Positions 1 through 9,249 of a stretch of 64,000 bases of DNA are shown here, piece by piece. The DNA comes from Eustoma russellianum (taxonomy: Eukaryota; Streptophyta; Magnoliopsida; Gentianales; Gentianaceae), in the NCBI GenBank assembly GCA_036186865.1, contig AP025054.1:22835766-22899765 (forward strand), in the 5' to 3' direction. The notes under the pieces are model-generated. The model was not told the origin of the DNA, searched no databases, and worked only from the letters and a program-made list of their open reading frames with translations. A program made the position numbers and the translations under genes. Positions within the stretch are counted from its first letter, which is position 1, and every line of letters begins with the position of its first letter.

Positions 1-1773
1 GTGGTATTTTTTGTGTAATTTCTGTGTGTTGGATTTATATTGTAAATATATTCAAGAAATTAGAATCTTGCTGCTGTTTACGTGAATGGCCGAAACTATA
101 ATTAATCAACTCATATCCTCCCTTCTGTGATCAATTATTTTAGAAAAAGGATAAATACATACTTTTTTATATAAATACAAACTTTTGTTATTTTTACACC
201 ATTAATTTCATCTTATGATTCATTTTTATCCATTGATCAAATAAGAATTTGTGTTTTTATAAATCAAATGTGTATTTATGAATCACTTTATTTTAGAGCA
301 ATTTCTACAATACCTTTTGAAGCATTATTTGGATTCACGCTGCGTGTCCAAATTAATATTTAAAATCTACACAATCAATGCTGTGGATTGCTATAGAAGA
401 AGACATCTGCTGAAGTCTTGACTATTATATTGCTTATATAGATGTTTTACGAAAATGTTTTGAAGTTCTTTTGTTAAGGGTATTTTTTCCATTTTTCTTT
501 TTTCTTGATTTTCGTTGTGTCTCCTTCTGTAACATGTATCTTTAAATGACATGCATGAAATATAAAATCCAAGACTTGCATATTGTAAGGGGGAAGAATA
601 TAATTTTGGCCTTTTGTAATTTTGGCTAAGTTTTGACATTTAGAAAATTATCGGACATTTGAAACGTTTTGAAATCGTGCATTGCATATTTTATAAAATT
701 CATCCTTACATGGGAAATATATCGCTAAGCTAAATTAGTTCCGAACAAACGGGTCATCCGAGCATATTGGCGAGTTTGGTATATAGAGCGCTCGGGCGCA
801 TTTGACCGCTATAGAGCGCTCGGGCACATTTGACCCCCAATTGGGCTGTACAGGCACATTTGACTATTTTGATAGGCCGTCTGTGACACATTTGACCAAT
901 TGGAGGGATCAATTTGTAAGTCTTGTGATATAAGTCACTTTTAAGGAAAGTGTCATGCCTTTGCATTGAAAATCGATTCGATATTTGGATATTGGATATT
1001 TGGACATTTGGTACTTGGACCGATTTGGAACTGGATATCGTATTTGGATTTGAACATTTGATCGAATCATTTTTTATCACAGATCGCATTTGGTTTTGGA
1101 ACTTGGAAACTTAGGAACTTTGTTATCGAACTTTGCATCGTATCGATTTGGAAATTGCATCATTGATTTTGGACTTGGACTCACATTTGATTGACTATCG
1201 TTTGGTTATACTTGGTTATTGGTCTATTTCATTGTATGTCTTTGCTGGGACTATTGTTGACCTTGTTGCTTGTTTGTTACAGGGGCATAATAGGAAATTT
1301 ATTTGCGAAGAGAGGCATGCTATTTTCTATATTGTTATTTATTTTTGTTACACTTACTTCTCCGTGCATGATCCCGTGGTAGGTATAGTGAGGTTGCTTG
1401 GTGGGCGACTTGTCGCTCATACCACCCTCTCCCTATTTTTTTTCCAATGATCATGAGTTCGAGTGGGTTTACGTAGAGGACGACTTGGACCGAGAGAGTT
1501 GATCGTGGGTACTGAGGATATCGAGGAGTTAGAGACATTTGGATCTTCAGTTTGAGACAATTGAGATTTAGTATTTATTCATTTTAATTATTCCGACATT
1601 GTAATAGTTTGACCTAGACTTTTGACATTCATTTATGATATTGATGATTTCGAGGATTTTATTTTGACTTCCGATGATGTGTATTGGTATCAATTTCGAA
1701 GCCTTGTATTTTCTTTAGCGAAATACGGCGGGTGAGTCGTTTCGAGTACTAGGGCTCGGGACGGGTCGCTACA
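1..1773 (+). mobile_element. TE1 5' LTR, 3' portion (window starts inside it)
   Basis: This is the 3' part of a Ty3-type LTR. Position 1 aligns with 13920 inside the second TE1 LTR, so about 640 bp lie outside the window. It ends in ..GCTACA at 1773, directly before a Met-tRNA-type primer-binding site. In the first 250 bp I count about ten substitutions and one single-base indel against the other LTR, so the insertion is old. The 3' copy also has an extra repeat unit near 14720-14780. Features inside: GAGCGCTC palindrome repeats at 781-835, a hairpin at 1405-1416, a short acidic frame at 1449-1502 and a terminal hairpin at 1706-1726. Confidence 0.85.
1449..1502 (+). other. Acidic micro-ORF exon of TE1 5' LTR (acceptor broken)
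   Basis: This short frame reads an acidic peptide with the core YVEDD and stops at TGA 1500-1502. The matching site in the 3' LTR (15402-15457) is preceded by a pyrimidine tract and CAG. Here the G of the acceptor is deleted, leaving ..TTTCCAATG. Upstream is the hairpin GCGAC-TT-GTCGC at 1405-1416. Whether it is ever translated is inference; see the finding on the LTR exon module. Confidence 0.3.
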
Positions 1774-2182
1774 GTTGGTATCAGAGCATGGCTCTAGATC
1801 CACGGCAGAAACGTAGATTTACGCAATGATCTTAGAAACTAAGTGATGGTTTTGCCCATAAGTCACGATCTTAGACATAAGTGACGATTCTGATCAAGGG
1901 TGGACCTTGAACATAAGAACTGATTTTGGTCATGAGCGTTGATCATATACTTAACATGATTTTGGAAATAATACGTGATCTTGGACTTAAGACTTAATGA
2001 TTCTAAGAACGACCCTAGAAATAAGTTGTGACCCTAGACTTAAGGGGATGATATGTTAAAGGACACGTATACCTAGGGTATACCATACGATTTTACTTAC
2101 ATGCCTTATTTAAGTTTTGTTCATAACCTTTGAACATTCTCTTAGCCGTGATTTTAGTAACCCTAAGTGAATAGTATATAAT
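1774..2182 (+). mobile_element. TE1 internal region, left part
   Basis: This is untranslated or decayed internal sequence after the primer-binding site, rich in short CTTAGA/AAGTGAT-like repeats. It shows no coding signal. It resembles the start of TE10's internal region (60403 onward), including the words ATGGCTCTAGATCC and GGCAGAAAC. It is interrupted at 2182 by TE2; the last five bases, ATAAT, are duplicated at 11929-11933. Confidence 0.75.
1776..1787 (+). promoter_or_regulatory. TE1 primer-binding site
   Basis: TGGTATCAGAGC lies two bases after the LTR terminal CA. It is the standard plant sequence complementary to the 3' end of initiator Met-tRNA, which primes minus-strand DNA synthesis. 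It fixes the LTR end and the plus orientation of TE1. Confidence 0.9.
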
Positions 2183-2406
2183 TGTTACACCCCGTGATTT
2201 TTTAAGCGCAACTTTCGATACTTGAGTCAACCTTGAATGCACCCTAATTAATTATGTAAGATTATAATACTTAGTTACCCAAAACATAGAAGAACAAAAG
2301 AAAGGGGTTAAAAGTAGAATTAAAAGAAAGTATGGTAAAATAACAACATAGCCCCTACTAGGAGTTGAGGGAGTTACAAAGGATGGTATAACCTCCCCTT
2401 CTCAGC

Positions 2407-2562
2407 ATGAGGGACGGTTTTAGCCACAAAAGAAGAAGGAAAACCGCAGGAATAGAGAGAGAAGAGAAAAGGGAGAGGAAGAAGAAGAAGAGAGGAAAGA
2501 GAAGGAAGGATAAAGGCCATTCTAGGTTCAATTCTCATCAAGATTCTGCAGTAAATCCGTAA
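2407..2562 (+). other. Possible small basic ORF in TE2 5' LTR
   Basis: This is an ATG-started frame of 51 codons, ending TAA 2560-2562, very rich in Lys and Arg. The composition follows from the GAA/GGA purine tract, so chance is a good explanation. It lies just downstream of the TATA-like word and upstream of the donor-like site, where a first exon would be expected. It is repeated identically at 9474-9629 in the 3' LTR. I do not claim it is translated. Confidence 0.15.
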
Positions 2563-3140
2563 GATTAACTAGCAACCAAGGCAAGTAATCTTTCTATACG
2601 CTTTATGCAAATTTTATACCTTTGGCCCTATGTTCTTACAAAGAGAAAATATGAATCACACATTAGTATTCTTGTCTTGTCTATCATACATGCTTGTTAT
2701 ATGTAAGTCTTGTTGCTAATTGCGTAAAGACTTGTTCTTTGGGCCAAATTTTTGGAAAAGTTGTGCAGTACTTGTTGTTAGTCAACCATGCCCATGATAG
2801 TATATATGTTGATGTGTTTCTTGCCTTGCTCTACTCTTGTGTTGATTGTATACACTTAGATGTCGAGAGTAAGTGCAGGAAATTGAGGGATGAGTGATGA
2901 TATTGGTGTAGTCTTGTTGGTTGGGTATTGTTGATGATAACTCTTGAAGGTGGTGAATGAATGAAGATTTAGTGTGGATCTTGTTAGACATTCAATAAGT
3001 GTCAATTCATGATTAGATGTATGTTAAGTGTGATGAATCTAGTTGTTAAGATGGATCTTTAAGTGTTGAATCTGGAAGGGTTGAAGAAGAAAGGAGTTGG
3101 GTGGAAGTTACTGCAGAAAAACTGCAGTTTGGCATCGTCA

Positions 3141-3440
3141 GAACACTTCGAACGCCTACATGAGGCGCTTCATGTCACTATAGGCGCTTCATGTAGCGTT
3201 CCAAGTGTCCTGGAGCTTTCCCGTACAGAAAAACTGCAATTTAGAACCGTCAGAACACTTCGAACGCCTACATGAGGCGCTTCATGTCACATTAGGCGCT
3301 TCATGTGGTGTTCAATGTGTCCTGAATCATCCCCGAACACTTCGAACGCCTACATGAGGCGCTTCATGTCCCCATTAGGCGCTTCAAGTGGTGTTCCAAG
3401 TGTTCTGGAAGTCTTTTTGACCCTTTAAGCGCCCTATGTA
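3141..3440 (+). repeat. Three palindromic repeats in TE2 LTR
   Basis: Three imperfect copies begin with GAACACTTCGAACGCC at 3141, 3253 and 3335. Each contains ATGAGGCGCTTCATGT and TAGGCGCTTCA words that are partly self-complementary. The same array is at 10208-10507 in the 3' LTR. It has no coding function I can support. Confidence 0.75.
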
Positions 3441-3860
3441 AGTGTAGTAACTTTATACACTTCTTTTGAACATAAAAGGCAAGGGTATTTGAGGTATATT
3501 TGAGGTGTGGATGGTAAGTTGATCAAGTTAGAATAAGATTGAATCTTGAGTGAGTTTGTGACAAGAATGGGCTTGGAATAACACGACCATAGAGTGTGTG
3601 AGGTGCAAGGCCGTATGCTTGATAGGCATGATGTATGTGTGTGTGTTACATGTTGATATGAAGCTATTTGTGCATCCTGCATCATGACATGGGCACTTGC
3701 ATTTGATTTGAGATATGTTTTGCAAAAGAACAAGAAAGGTTTAAAGTTTTCGAAAGACAAAATGGCTGCTGGTTGATCACAGGGTATAAAGAGTCACGTC
3801 TGCGAAAGCAGGGTATAAAGAGCGTGATCTGTGAATCAACAGCAGGGTATAAAGTATGTT

Positions 3861-4069
3861 ATGGGGCCGTGGACCTATCAGCACGGAAAATGAAGTATTT
3901 TATGGGGCCGTGGACCTATCAGCACGGATATATGATATATGTAATGGGGCCGTGGACCTTTCAGCACGGATATATGTTATATGTAATGGGGCCGTGGACC
4001 TTTCAGCACGGATATATGTTATATGTAATGGGGCCGTGGACCTTTCAGCACGGATATATGATGGCTGTG
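3861..4069 (+). repeat. 42-bp hairpin minisatellite in TE2 LTR
   Basis: Five units start with ATGGGGCCGTGGACC at 3861, 3902, 3944, 3986 and 4028 (spacing 41, 42, 42, 42). Each unit can fold as CCGTG / CACGG around a 10-base loop. The second LTR has the same array at 10928-11136. Because 42 is a multiple of three, frames read through it as a 14-residue repeat, which I take to be incidental. Confidence 0.85.
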
Positions 4070-4506
4070 GGCTGATCACCCACAGGGTATAAAGTTCTGC
4101 TACGCGAAGAATATGATATGTAAAGTGATGAAATGTTTTGTGAAATGGCATGCATGACATGTTTATGAAAGAAGACATATGCATGGGTGTTGTGTGTGAT
4201 TTTAAAGAAGTACATGCATCATGGTACACGAAGCATAAGACTTGACATGCAAGAAACGTGATTAGTTTATGACTTGCTTATGTGATACGTTGTTTTAATG
4301 CATGTTGGTTCTCGTATCTGTGTTCACATATGTGCTTTATCTGTTTTGAGAAGTTCTTATTAAGATGCCATTTGCTAACCCGAGCACCTTATTTTGGGCA
4401 ATGTTTTATTCACTGGTGACTCGACGTGTGTGATTCCGTAAGGTGTATAGACGGGTTACTTGCTGGCGAAGTTTTCGCTAAGAACAATCATTCTGTTCCT
4501 TTTCAG

Positions 4507-4586
4507 GTGAGCCTGAATATGAGTTGATATTTATCGAAGATGACGGCGAGTGGGCTCAATGGGACGATGGACAAGGGAATAGATAG
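4507..4586 (+). other. Acidic micro-ORF exon in TE2 5' LTR
   Basis: After the acceptor-like TTTTTCAG at 4506 comes GT and then an open frame of acidic residues with core FIEDDGEW, ending TAG at 4584-4586. Entry is in the same phase (two bases, then codons) as in TE1, TE3, TE4, TE6 and TE7. The hairpin GCGAA-GTT-TTCGC (4466-4478) lies about 30 bases upstream. It would be the last exon of a spliced transcript or a leader uORF; both ideas are inference. Confidence 0.35.
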
Positions 4587-4863
4587 ATGCTGGATTATTC
4601 TGTTTAAGTTTGGAGACTCATTGTTATTATGTTGTTCTAAAACTTCTGTTGGCTAGATGAACAAACAGTTTGTTTTTATTTCCGCTGCATTTTATGGATG
4701 TTTAATGACGATGAAGGTTTAAGTTTTATGACGTTTCCGCTGGTTTTAGTATCTTACCTTATGAAGAATGTACGCATGATCTTCTTGACGCTTCGTAGTT
4801 CTCGTAGTAGGCTACGGCGGGTGCACTGGTTCCGATAACGGTATCGGGCTGGGGCGCTACAGG

Positions 4864-4876
4864 TGGTATCAGAGAC
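4864..4876 (+). promoter_or_regulatory. TE2 primer-binding site
   Basis: TGGTATCAGAGAC starts two bases after the LTR end. The first 11 bases match the plant initiator Met-tRNA complement, followed by one extra A before the C. Confidence 0.85.
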
Positions 4877-5169
4877 CTAGGCTTCAGATCTATCTCGGAA
4901 ACTTAGGTTCATGATCTTATAGCAAATTAAGATGTGATTTTCCCTTAAGTATGACCCTTAGGTATAAGTGATGATTTCCTAGAGTATAAGTGTGATCTGG
5001 GTTGGGTGTGTGCGAGCGCGTATATCATTTAAATTTCTATAATAATTCAAATTGTCAGACCCCATTGATCTCTTGGATACAACTTTGTGATGCCAATCTG
5101 AAGTATTACGGGCCCAAGACGGCGATCTGAGACAAGAGAAGGGCGTTTGACGGGTTAAAACAGAGTCGG

Positions 5170-5650
5170 ATGATAATGTCAGAGTATGCCGACCATGTCC
5201 ATGCTTTGGGTAAGTTCGCTCCTGCGATTATGCCTGATAATCACTTAAAGATGACAAAGTTCGAACGAGGTTTGGACTCAAGAATCCAGTCAGCAATTGT
5301 AAACGCATGGATGAGAACATACGAGGACATGATGGACGCATGTTTTCACGTCGAGATTGATTTCTGCAGAGTGGCGGCAAGAAAGGCTGATGCAGGATAC
5401 TCCGACAAAGGTAAGAGGTTAAGAGAAGAGATTTGAGTTGGTGGCAGGCCAGGACGTTGGATCAAGGTTCTGAAGAGAGGCTTGGTTGAGAAAATTTCAT
5501 AGACCCCCACAACAGAATTTAGTTGTACAGCAGGTTGAAAGAGTTTGCCGCACTTCAATAAAGGTCATGTCGGCGAATGTAGGAAGTTGGAAAGAGCATG
5601 TTATCGATGCGGACAGGTGGGAAACCTTATTCGAGATTGCTCAGAGATGA
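5170..5650 (+). pseudogene. TE2 gag remnant
   Basis: Only the C-terminal part of a Ty3-type capsid protein is left. Residues encoded at 5170-5433 include SEYADHVHALGKFAP and KFERGLDSRIQ, typical of the retrotransposon gag domain. TGA at 5434-5436 and further stops follow. The same frame reopens near 5545 and holds a zinc-knuckle relic, CYRCGQVGN...DC, in which Asn replaces the His of the CCHC motif. The N-terminal half expected between the primer-binding site and 5170 is missing: that gap is about 290 bp of non-coding sequence. This gag could not make a capsid, so any recent movement would need Gag supplied in trans. Confidence 0.85.
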
Positions 5651-5656
5651 GAAAGA

Positions 5657-6723
5657 ATGCTCTGGGAGAAGGCGGCTCAACAGCCAAGAGTGAAGCATCG
5701 AGCAAATGCTCGTGTACATTTAATGACGGACACGGATGTGCAGGAGGCTACCAATGTAGTAGCAGGTGCGGTTTTAGTAAATAAGATGCCTGCCAACGTG
5801 CTCTTTGATAGCGGCGCAAGCCACTCCTTCGTAGCAAAGAGATTCACTAAACACCTGAGTAGTCTGCCTGAGTGGTTAGAAACCCCGTATCGTGTTCAAG
5901 CGGCCGGAGATCAAATTATGGTTTCGTATCATCGGTACCGGGATTGTGAATTGGAGTTTGAAGGACAAACATTCCCCGCCACACTGATCCCTATTCAGAT
6001 GTATGACTTTGACGTCATATTGGGAATGGACTGGCTAGCCAAGAATCACGCTAATATTGATTGTCGGTTGAAGCAAGTGACAATCAAGAATGCTAAGATG
6101 GAGGAGGTAATATTTCAAGGAGATGCAGAACGAAGGAAAGTTCCCAAGAAGGTATATGTGTCTGTCGCACAAGCACGCAAAGCATTGAGGAAGGGTGCTG
6201 AGGGATTCTTAGTGTATGCCATGGATGTCACTCAGGAGGTGTCGTCTATGGAGCAAATTCGAGTGGTCAATGAATTTCCTGACGTGTTTCCGGAAGATTT
6301 ACCAGGAGTGCCACCTCCGAGAGAAGTTGAGTTCGAAATTAACTTGATTCCCGGGACAGAACCTATTTCCAAAGCTCCTTACAGAATGGCTCCGGCAGAA
6401 CTGAGAGAGTTGAAGGAACAACTGCAGGAGTTACTAGACAAGAAGTTTATCCGCCCTAGTGTGTCGCCATGGGGAGCACCCGTTTTGTTTGTAAAGAAAA
6501 AGGATGGCAGCATGAGGCTTTGTATTGATTATAGAGAGCTGAACAAAGTTACTATCAAGAATAAGTATCCCCTTCCACGAGTCGAGGATTTATTTGACCA
6601 GCTCAAAGGTGCCAAGATCTTTTCGAAAATTGACCTTCGATCAGGATATCATCAGCTGCGAGTGAAGGCCGAGGACATCGCAAAGACAGCCTTCCGCACA
6701 AGGTATGGCCACTATGAGTTTTT
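5657..6723 (+). pseudogene. TE2 pol part 1: protease and N-terminal RT
   Basis: The frame carries an aspartic protease with active site DSGASHSF (Asp codon 5807-5809), then a linker and the RT fingers/palm with [20 protein letters not shown] and [10 protein letters not shown]. It is in a different frame from the gag remnant, so a frameshift lies near 5650. At 6719-6724 there is a run of six T. The reading frame of related elements, and the continuation in the next frame ([14 protein letters not shown]), fit five. A one-base insertion there breaks RT just before the conserved MPFGL block. The family normally encodes gag-pol as one frame. Confidence 0.9.
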
Positions 6724-7287
6724 TGGTGATGCCATTTGGATTAACCAATGCCCCCGCAGCTTTTATGGATCTTATGAATACCGTCTTTCGAGAACAGTTA
6801 GATAAGTTTGTAGTGGTATTCATAGATGATATTCTTGTGTACTCTCCTGACGAGCAAACTCACACTGAGCATTTGAGAACCGTACTAGGCATTTTGAGGC
6901 AGAAACAACTTTATGCCAAGTTTAGCAAGTGTGAGCTTTGGTTAAGAAGTGTGGCTTTCTTGGGTCATGTGATATCAGAAGAGGGGATTGCTGTTGACCC
7001 GAAGAAGGTGGGAGCCATAACTGAGTGGCCTAGACCTACCAATGTCACCGAAGTGCGAAGTTTCTTGGGTCTAGCAGGTTATTACAGAAAATTTATTGAG
7101 GGATTCTCGAGAATTGCCGTACCTCTCAGTCGCCTTACTCAAAAGAAGTCCAAGTTTGAGTGGACGGCGGAATGCGAGCAAAGTTTCACGGAGCTTAAGA
7201 AGAGATTAACAACAGCTCCAGTATTGGCTCAACCCTCTGGAACGGATGGATTTGTAATTTATAGTGATGCATCAAAGAACGGGTTAG
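6724..7287 (+). pseudogene. TE2 pol part 2: C-terminal RT and start of RNase H
   Basis: This continues RT after the T-run frameshift: [12 protein letters not shown], then the catalytic FIDD motif at 6819-6830, the thumb and connection region ([25 protein letters not shown]), and the first RNase H strand with [10 protein letters not shown]. Translation without splicing stops at TAA only 13 bases into the following stretch. With the intron at 7288-7357 removed, the frame passes directly into the next exon. Confidence 0.9.
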
Positions 7288-7357
7288 GTACGTAAATTAT
7301 AGTATAAGGTTGTGATCTTATATACCCATTAAGTTTGGACTAACACCTTGTTTGTAG
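7288..7357 (+). other. Spliceosomal-type intron inside TE2 RNase H
   Basis: This 70-bp AT-rich stretch begins GTACGTAAAT and ends TTTGTAG, with a plant-type branch-point word CTAAC at 7340-7344. Removing it joins GGGTTAG to GTTGTG and gives the RNase H sequence GLGCVLMQ with no gap or extra residue. Left in, it puts a stop into RNase H. Both the length and composition fit short plant introns. Confidence 0.8.
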
Positions 7358-9204
7358 GTTGTGTCTTAATGCAAAACGAACGAGTCATCGCGTATGCCTC
7401 AAGACAGCTAAAGCCTTATGAGCAAAACTATCCCACACATGATCTTCAACTTGCCGCGGTTGTGTTCGCCTTGAAGATCTGGCGGCATTATTTGTATGGA
7501 GAGAAGTGCGCGGTATTCACGGATCATAAGAGTCTAAAGTATTTGTTCTCGCAGAAGGAATTGAATATGAGGCAGCGGAGATGGTTGGAATTGCTAAAAG
7601 ACTATGACCTAACTATTCACTATCACCCGGGAAAGGCTAACAAGGTAGCCGACGCCTTAAGTAGGAAGTCCAGCCATGCACGACAATCACCATTGGAAAG
7701 AGAGATGGAGGAGTTTGGTTTAGATTTGATTGAATCCACGGTGAATGTTTTGACAGCCTTGACTATCACCCCGAGTTTGATTGATCGGATAAAGGGGGCA
7801 CAGAAGAGTGATAAGGCTTTAAGTGAGATAATGGAAAGGGTGAAACATAGTCCAGTTGAAGGATTTCGGACTAAGGATGATGGGAGCTTATGGTTTAGGG
7901 AAAGATTATGCGTTCCGGATGTTGACGAACTTAGGAAAGAAGTTTTGCAAGAAGCTCATAATTCAAGGTTATCGATACACCCCGGTAGCACCAAGATGTA
8001 TAGAGATCTCAAGCGATACTATTGGTGGTCCGGGATGAAAAGACATATCGCGGAATTCATAGAGAGGTGTTTGGTGTGTCAACAAGTCAAGGCGGAACAC
8101 CAACGGCCCGGTGGATTGTTGATGCCGTTGGAGATTCCGGAATGGAAATGGGAACATGTCACAATGGATTTTGTAGCGGGTTTACCAAAGACAAGAAGTG
8201 GATGTGACATGATTTGGGTTATCGTGGATCGTTTAACAAAGTCTGCCCATTTCCTACCCGTTTCAAGTGAAGCACCTCTTGATAAATTAGTGAACTTGTA
8301 TATGGACAGCATTGTTAGCTTGCATGGAGTCCCAGTAAGTATAGTATCCGACCGAGACTCACGATTCACATCTAAGTTTTGGACAGCATTCCAAGAAGCC
8401 ATGGGTACAGAATTAAGGTTGAGTACGGCATATCATCCCCAAACTGATGGACAGTCCGAGCGGACAATTCAAACCTTGGAAGATATGCTAAGAGCTTGCG
8501 TGCTGGATTTCAAAGGGAGTTGGGGCGGAATGGTAAAGCTGATGGAATTTTCTTATAACAATAGTTACCACAGCGCTATTGATATGGCTCCTTTTGAGGC
8601 TTTGTATGGAAGGAAATGTAGGTCTCCGATTTATTGGGACGAAGTGGGCGTGAGGACCATTACCGGACCTGAGCTATTAGAGAAAACGTTAGAGAAGGTG
8701 AAGGTCATTCGGGAAAGACTCAAGACGGCTCAGGACCGTAGCAAGAGTTGGGCAGATTCCAAACGACGACCATTGGATTTTGATGTGGGTGATAAAGTTT
8801 ATTTGAAGGTATCACCTACGAAGGGCGTCATGAGGTTTGGAGTAAAAGGCAAGCTAAGCCCTCGTTTCATTGGTCCCTATGAAATACTTGAGAAGGTAGG
8901 AGCCTTGCCATATAGGTTGGCATTACCTCCGGTGTTGGCGCAAGTTCACGATGTATTCCATGTGTCACAATTAAGAAAGTACGTGGCGGATCCAAGTCAT
9001 GTACTTGAAGCTCAACCTTTGGAACTCAAGGACGATGTTACATATGAGGAAGTACCCGTGAAAATTGTGGACCGAAAGGATCAAGTGTTGAGGAAGCGAG
9101 TGATCCCGTATGTAAAGGTTCAATGGAGCAATCACACGGAACGTGAAGCCACTTGGGAGCTCGAAGAACAAATGCGGGAGAAGTATCCTCAGCTCTTCGA
9201 CTAA
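7358..9204 (+). CDS. TE2 pol part 3: RNase H - integrase - chromodomain
   Basis: The frame is open to TAA 9202-9204; the exon starts at 7358. RNase H continues with [20 protein letters not shown] and [11 protein letters not shown]. The Glu usual in HDLELAAV is Gln here (CAA 7447-7449). The integrase zinc domain has the His pair of [12 protein letters not shown] and the CLVC pair. The DDE core has Asp 8167-8169, Asp 8350-8352 and Glu 8458-8460, with the usual 35 residues between the last two. A GPF/Y-like block ([15 protein letters not shown]) follows, then a C-terminal chromodomain ([18 protein letters not shown]). In chromoviruses this domain directs integration into heterochromatin. This 3' half is otherwise intact. 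Confidence 0.95.
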
Positions 9205-9211
9205 GGTACGT

Positions 9212-9231
9212 AAGTTTCGAGGACGAAACTT
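9212..9231 (+). other. Pre-PPT hairpin of TE2
   Basis: AAGTTTCG and CGAAACTT form a perfect 8-bp inverted repeat around the four-base loop AGGA, eight bases after the pol stop and just before the polypurine tract. The same structure is at 40516-40535 (TE6), 46462-46481 on the minus strand (TE7, one G-U pair) and in decayed form at 13240-13259 (TE1). Confidence 0.7.
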
Positions 9232-9236
9232 TTTGT

Positions 9237-9249
9237 AAGGGGGGTGGAA
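9237..9249 (+). promoter_or_regulatory. TE2 polypurine tract
   Basis: AAGGGGGGTGGAA directly precedes the 3' LTR TG. It would prime plus-strand DNA synthesis and it defines the LTR start. Confidence 0.9.

Larger units (their letters stand above)
2183..4861 (+). repeat. TE2 5' LTR
   Basis: The LTR is 2,679 bp, starts TG and ends CA. A TATAAC at 2387-2392 is a possible TATA box; a similar word sits at the same place in the TE10 3' LTR (62708). A purine-rich leader covers about 2430-2515. A GC-type donor-like site (CAAG followed by GCAAGTAATC) lies at 2580/2581. Three imperfect palindromic repeats occupy 3141-3440 and a five-unit 42-bp hairpin array 3861-4069. Then come hairpin GCGAA/TTCGC 4466-4478, an acceptor-like TTTCAG at 4501-4506, an acidic frame 4507-4586 and hairpin CGTAG/CTACG 4794-4816. 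Confidence 0.95.

Noticed and set aside
1776..1787. Possible tRNA-related gene fragment
   Set aside because: TGGTATCAGAGC is only the 12-base primer-binding site next to an LTR end; no cloverleaf follows.
3861..4069. Regular short repeats resembling a CRISPR array
   Set aside because: The units are contiguous 42-bp tandem copies without unique spacers, lie inside an LTR in a plant context, and occur again in the second LTR.
3773..4092. Repetitive frames reading a 14-residue GPWTFQHGYM-type repeat in the TE2 LTR
   Set aside because: They arise because the 42-bp hairpin unit is a multiple of three. Two frames and the complement are all open through the array, and there is no flanking coding signal.
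7969..8402. Antisense and off-frame open frames over the TE2 integrase
   Set aside because: They are shadows of the strongly supported integrase frame and have no motifs of their own.
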